Part shown: positions 6,203 to 8,047 of the stretch, in pieces
Numbering within the stretch: position 1 is the first letter of the stretch
How the letters are laid out: each line of letters begins with the position of its first letter
Assembly: GCA_022718015.1 (NCBI GenBank)
Contig: JAIHZV010000044.1
Span: 1 to 8,047 of the forward strand
Source of the DNA: Phascolarctobacterium sp.
GTDB lineage: Bacteria; Bacillota; Negativicutes; Acidaminococcales; Acidaminococcaceae
Direction of reading: 5' to 3'
DNA: 8,047 nucleotides
Translations under genes and position numbers: made by a program
The notes under the pieces: model-generated
Told to the model about the DNA's origin: nothing
The model's input: the letters and a program-made list of their open reading frames with translations, nothing else
Database searches by the model: none

Positions 6203-7399
6203 TCAAATTTTACAGGCCGCCAGCGCCTTATCCAGCGCCGCAACCACTATGTCTATTTCCTCTTTGCTGATAATCAAGGGCGGTACGATGCGGATAACAT
6301 TACCGGCAGTGCAGTTGACAATGACATGCTCTGCCAGGCAGGCCTCTACAAGCGGCTTGCCCTCACCCTTGACCTCCATACCAAGCAGCAGGCCGCGGCC
6401 ACGCACCTCGGTAACCTTGTCAGGATATTTTTCCTGCAGCTTACGCAGCTCGCTGATGAAATACTCGCCCTTAGCCGCAACCTTGTCCACCAGGCCCTCA
6501 GACCTCAAGGTCGTCAGCGTTGCATAAACAGCAGCGCAGGCCAGCGGATTACCGCCGAAGGTGCCGCCGTGGTCACCAGGCTTAAAGACATGCGCATGCT
6601 TTTCCGGTACAGCAAAGCCTGCAACCGGGAAGCCGCCGCCAATGCCCTTGGCAAAGGTAAGCACATCAGGCTTCACGCCGCTGTGCATATAAGCAAACCA
6701 CTTGCCGGTACGCGCCACACCCGTCTGCACCTCATCGAAAATCAACAGCGCATCATACTTGTCGCAGAGCGCACGCACCTGCTGCAGATACTCGTCGGAC
6801 GGCACATGCACGCCGCCCTCGCCCTGAATAGGCTCGAGCAGTACAGCGCAGACATCCTCGTCCATTTGCGCCTCCAGCGCCTTGATATCGCCATACGGCA
6901 CAAGCACGTGGCCAGGGCTCAGCGGACCATAGCCAACGTGATAATAATCATGACCAGTGGCAGCCAGCGTATCAAAGGTGCGTCCGTGGAAGGACTCGTC
7001 GGCAGAAATAATCTTGTACTTCGTCGGTGACTTGGCAACGCCGTACTTACGCGCCAGTTTCATAGCGCCCTCGTTGGCCTCTGCACCGCAGTTGGCAAAG
7101 AAAATGCGGTCCATACCCGTCGCCTCAGCAACTACACGCAGCGCCTTCGCCTGAATCTCGGTATAATACAGATTAGAGCAGTGCATAAGCTTCGCAGCCT
7201 GCTCAGCAATCGCCTTCACCAGCACCGGATGATTATAGCCAAGGCTGTTGACCGCAATGCCGGCGAAAGCATCGACATACTCATTGCCCTCGCTGTCCCA
7301 CACGCGGCAGCCCTGCCCCAGCTCCAGCACCATCTGATATCTGCCAAAAACAGGCAGATAATATTTTTCAGTTTCTGCTATAACTGTTTTTTTATCCAT
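6203..7399 (-). CDS. argD: Acetylornithine aminotransferase (PLP-dependent)
   Basis: This 398-residue cytoplasmic class-III aminotransferase converts N-acetylglutamate semialdehyde and glutamate to N-acetylornithine and 2-oxoglutarate. Many ArgD proteins also act on succinyldiaminopimelate in lysine synthesis. NCGAEANE (103-110) binds the cofactor phosphate. SFHGRT (136-141) precedes the substrate region. FDEVQTG (221-227) holds the Asp222 that contacts the pyridine nitrogen. FAKGIGGG (249-256) contains the Schiff-base Lys251, and HGGTFGGNPL (277-286) closes the active site. The ATG at 7397-7399 was chosen because a strong ribosome binding site (7411-7416) lies 11 nt upstream and MDKKTVIAETEKYYLPVF is a normal family start. 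The open frame extends ten codons further to a TTG at 7427-7429, which would bury that site and has little of its own. Gap to argB is 34 bases. Confidence 0.96.
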   Translation of the reverse strand: MDKKTVIAETEKYYLPVFGRYQMVLELGQGCRVWDSEGNEYVDAFAGIAVNSLGYNHPVLVKAIAEQAAKLMHCSNLYYTEIQAKALRVVAEATGMDRIFFANCGAEANEGAMKLARKYGVAKSPTKYKIISADESFHGRTFDTLAATGHDYYHVGYGPLSPGHVLVPYGDIKALEAQMDEDVCAVLLEPIQGEGGVHVPSDEYLQQVRALCDKYDALLIFDEVQTGVARTGKWFAYMHSGVKPDVLTFAKGIGGGFPVAGFAVPEKHAHVFKPGDHGGTFGGNPLACAAVYATLTTLRSEGLVDKVAAKGEYFISELRKLQEKYPDKVTEVRGRGLLLGMEVKGEGKPLVEACLAEHVIVNCTAGNVIRIVPPLIISKEEIDIVVAALDKALAACKI

Positions 7400-7410
7400 A
7401 AATTTATCGT

Positions 7411-7416
7411 CCCCCT
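7411..7416 (-). promoter_or_regulatory. Ribosome binding site deciding the argD start
   Basis: The - strand reads GAGGGGGA around here, with the AGGGGG core 11 nt before the ATG at 7397-7399. This favours that ATG over the in-frame TTG at 7427-7429, which lies upstream of the site and has only a weak AAAGG close to it, at the argB stop codon. Confidence 0.75.
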
Positions 7417-7433
7417 CAAAACAAACCAAACCT

Positions 7434-8047
7434 TTATTTTACTACTTCTGTTCCCACGCCAGTATCACTAAACAATTCCATAAGAATCGAATGCTCGGCA
7501 CGGCCATCAATAATATGTGTTTTCTTCGCACCGCCGCTCAGCGCATTTATGCAGCCACGGACCTTAGGAATCATGCCGCCGTCAATGCTGCCCTTGAGCA
7601 TAAGCTCATGAGCCTTTTCAAAGGACAGCGTAGAAATGAAGCTGCTTTCATCAGGATAAGCAGAATAAATGCCGCGCACATCAGTCAGCACCAGCAGCTT
7701 TTCTGCCTTCAGCGCACCGGCAATATCACCGGCAACAACATCGGCATTAATGTTATAGGTTTCGCCATCCGCACCAACGCCGGTCGGAGCGATGACGGGG
7801 ATATAGCCGCCGTCCAGCAGACAGTTGATAAGGTCGGTGTTGACCTGCTGAACGCTGCCGACAAAGCCGATATCTACCAGATTAACCTCGCCGTTTTCAT
7901 AAACATCGGCCAGATATTTTTTCGCCTGCAGCAGCTTGGCATCCTTGCCGTTGAGGCCGACAGCCTTGCCGCCCAAGCTGTTCAGACGGCCAACAAGGTC
8001 GGTGTTGATTTTGCCGACGAGCGCCATCTCTGCGATAGCAGCGGATT
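7434..8047 (-). CDS. argB: Acetylglutamate kinase (N-terminus outside window)
   Basis: This is the C-terminal 203 residues of an amino-acid kinase family enzyme that phosphorylates N-acetylglutamate with ATP, the committed step of the acetylated arginine pathway. The frame is open to the right edge. The internal Met at 8025-8027 lies in the conserved block AEMALVGKIN, so it is not the start; about 90 residues are missing compared with usual lengths. Visible blocks are GGKAVGLNGKDA, the substrate-binding YNINADVVAGDIAGAL, the nucleotide-domain LLVLTDVRGIY, and GGMIPKV with the conserved lysine. The C-terminus THIIDGRAEHSILMELF followed by GVGTEV resembles arginine-inhibited kinases, suggesting feedback control, but the N-terminal helix typical of that class is out of view. 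It is upstream of argD by 34 bases and belongs to the same transcript. Confidence 0.97.
   Translation of the reverse strand, partial: SAAIAEMALVGKINTDLVGRLNSLGGKAVGLNGKDAKLLQAKKYLADVYENGEVNLVDIGFVGSVQQVNTDLINCLLDGGYIPVIAPTGVGADGETYNINADVVAGDIAGALKAEKLLVLTDVRGIYSAYPDESSFISTLSFEKAHELMLKGSIDGGMIPKVRGCINALSGGAKKTHIIDGRAEHSILMELFSDTGVGTEVVK

Noticed and set aside
6326..7030. A 234-codon + strand open frame opposite argD
   Set aside because: It is antisense to argD, and its composition and lack of motifs mark it as a shadow.

Overview
The window holds two neighbouring blocks that converge on one shared terminator. The left block (1-2400, + strand) carries two tandem copies of a neurotransmitter:sodium symporter (NSS, LeuT/MhsT type) gene; the first is cut by the window's left edge. 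The right block (2479-8047, - strand) carries five genes of arginine biosynthesis. In transcription order they are argB (cut by the right edge), argD and argF, then an intergenic region with its own promoter, then argG and argH. No RNA gene, insertion sequence, CRISPR array, phage gene or defence gene was seen.

The organism is most likely a low-to-mid-GC Firmicute-type bacterium, and the argB-D-F-G-H order together with the paired 11-TM NSS carriers fits an anaerobic Negativicute such as Phascolarctobacterium or Acidaminococcus. This is a judgement from gene order and protein character; the genus is a guess. Ribosome binding sites are of the AGGAGG type, intergenic regions are AT-rich, and promoters match the sigma-70/sigma-A consensus.

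Layout: 1-897 is a 5'-truncated NSS transporter, followed by an intrinsic terminator (916-948). A promoter (962-990) then drives a complete 456-residue NSS paralogue (1030-2400). A strong hairpin with a T-tract on both strands (about 2403-2456) ends both this gene and the arg transcript arriving from the right. argH (2479-3891) and argG (3891-5111) overlap by one base (TAATG). The 136-bp gap 5112-5247 contains a near-consensus promoter for argGH with palindromes that could be operator sites. argF (5248-6189), argD (6203-7399) and argB (7434 to the right edge) are closely spaced. argC and argJ would be expected beyond the right edge, but this cannot be seen here.

Function: ArgB phosphorylates N-acetylglutamate, ArgC (not seen) reduces it, ArgD transaminates it to N-acetylornithine, and a deacetylating or transacetylating step (not seen) gives ornithine. 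ArgF then makes citrulline, ArgG argininosuccinate, and ArgH arginine plus fumarate. The NSS proteins should import an amino acid, probably hydrophobic or aromatic, with Na+. They are neighbours of the arg genes but are not co-transcribed with them.

Most of the window is ordinary metabolism, and I found no convincing undescribed system. The points most worth a second look are the mosaic tandem NSS pair, the loss in both copies of the proline of the family's TM5 Gly-X9-Pro motif, a pocket substitution between the copies, and the candidate control sites upstream of argG.
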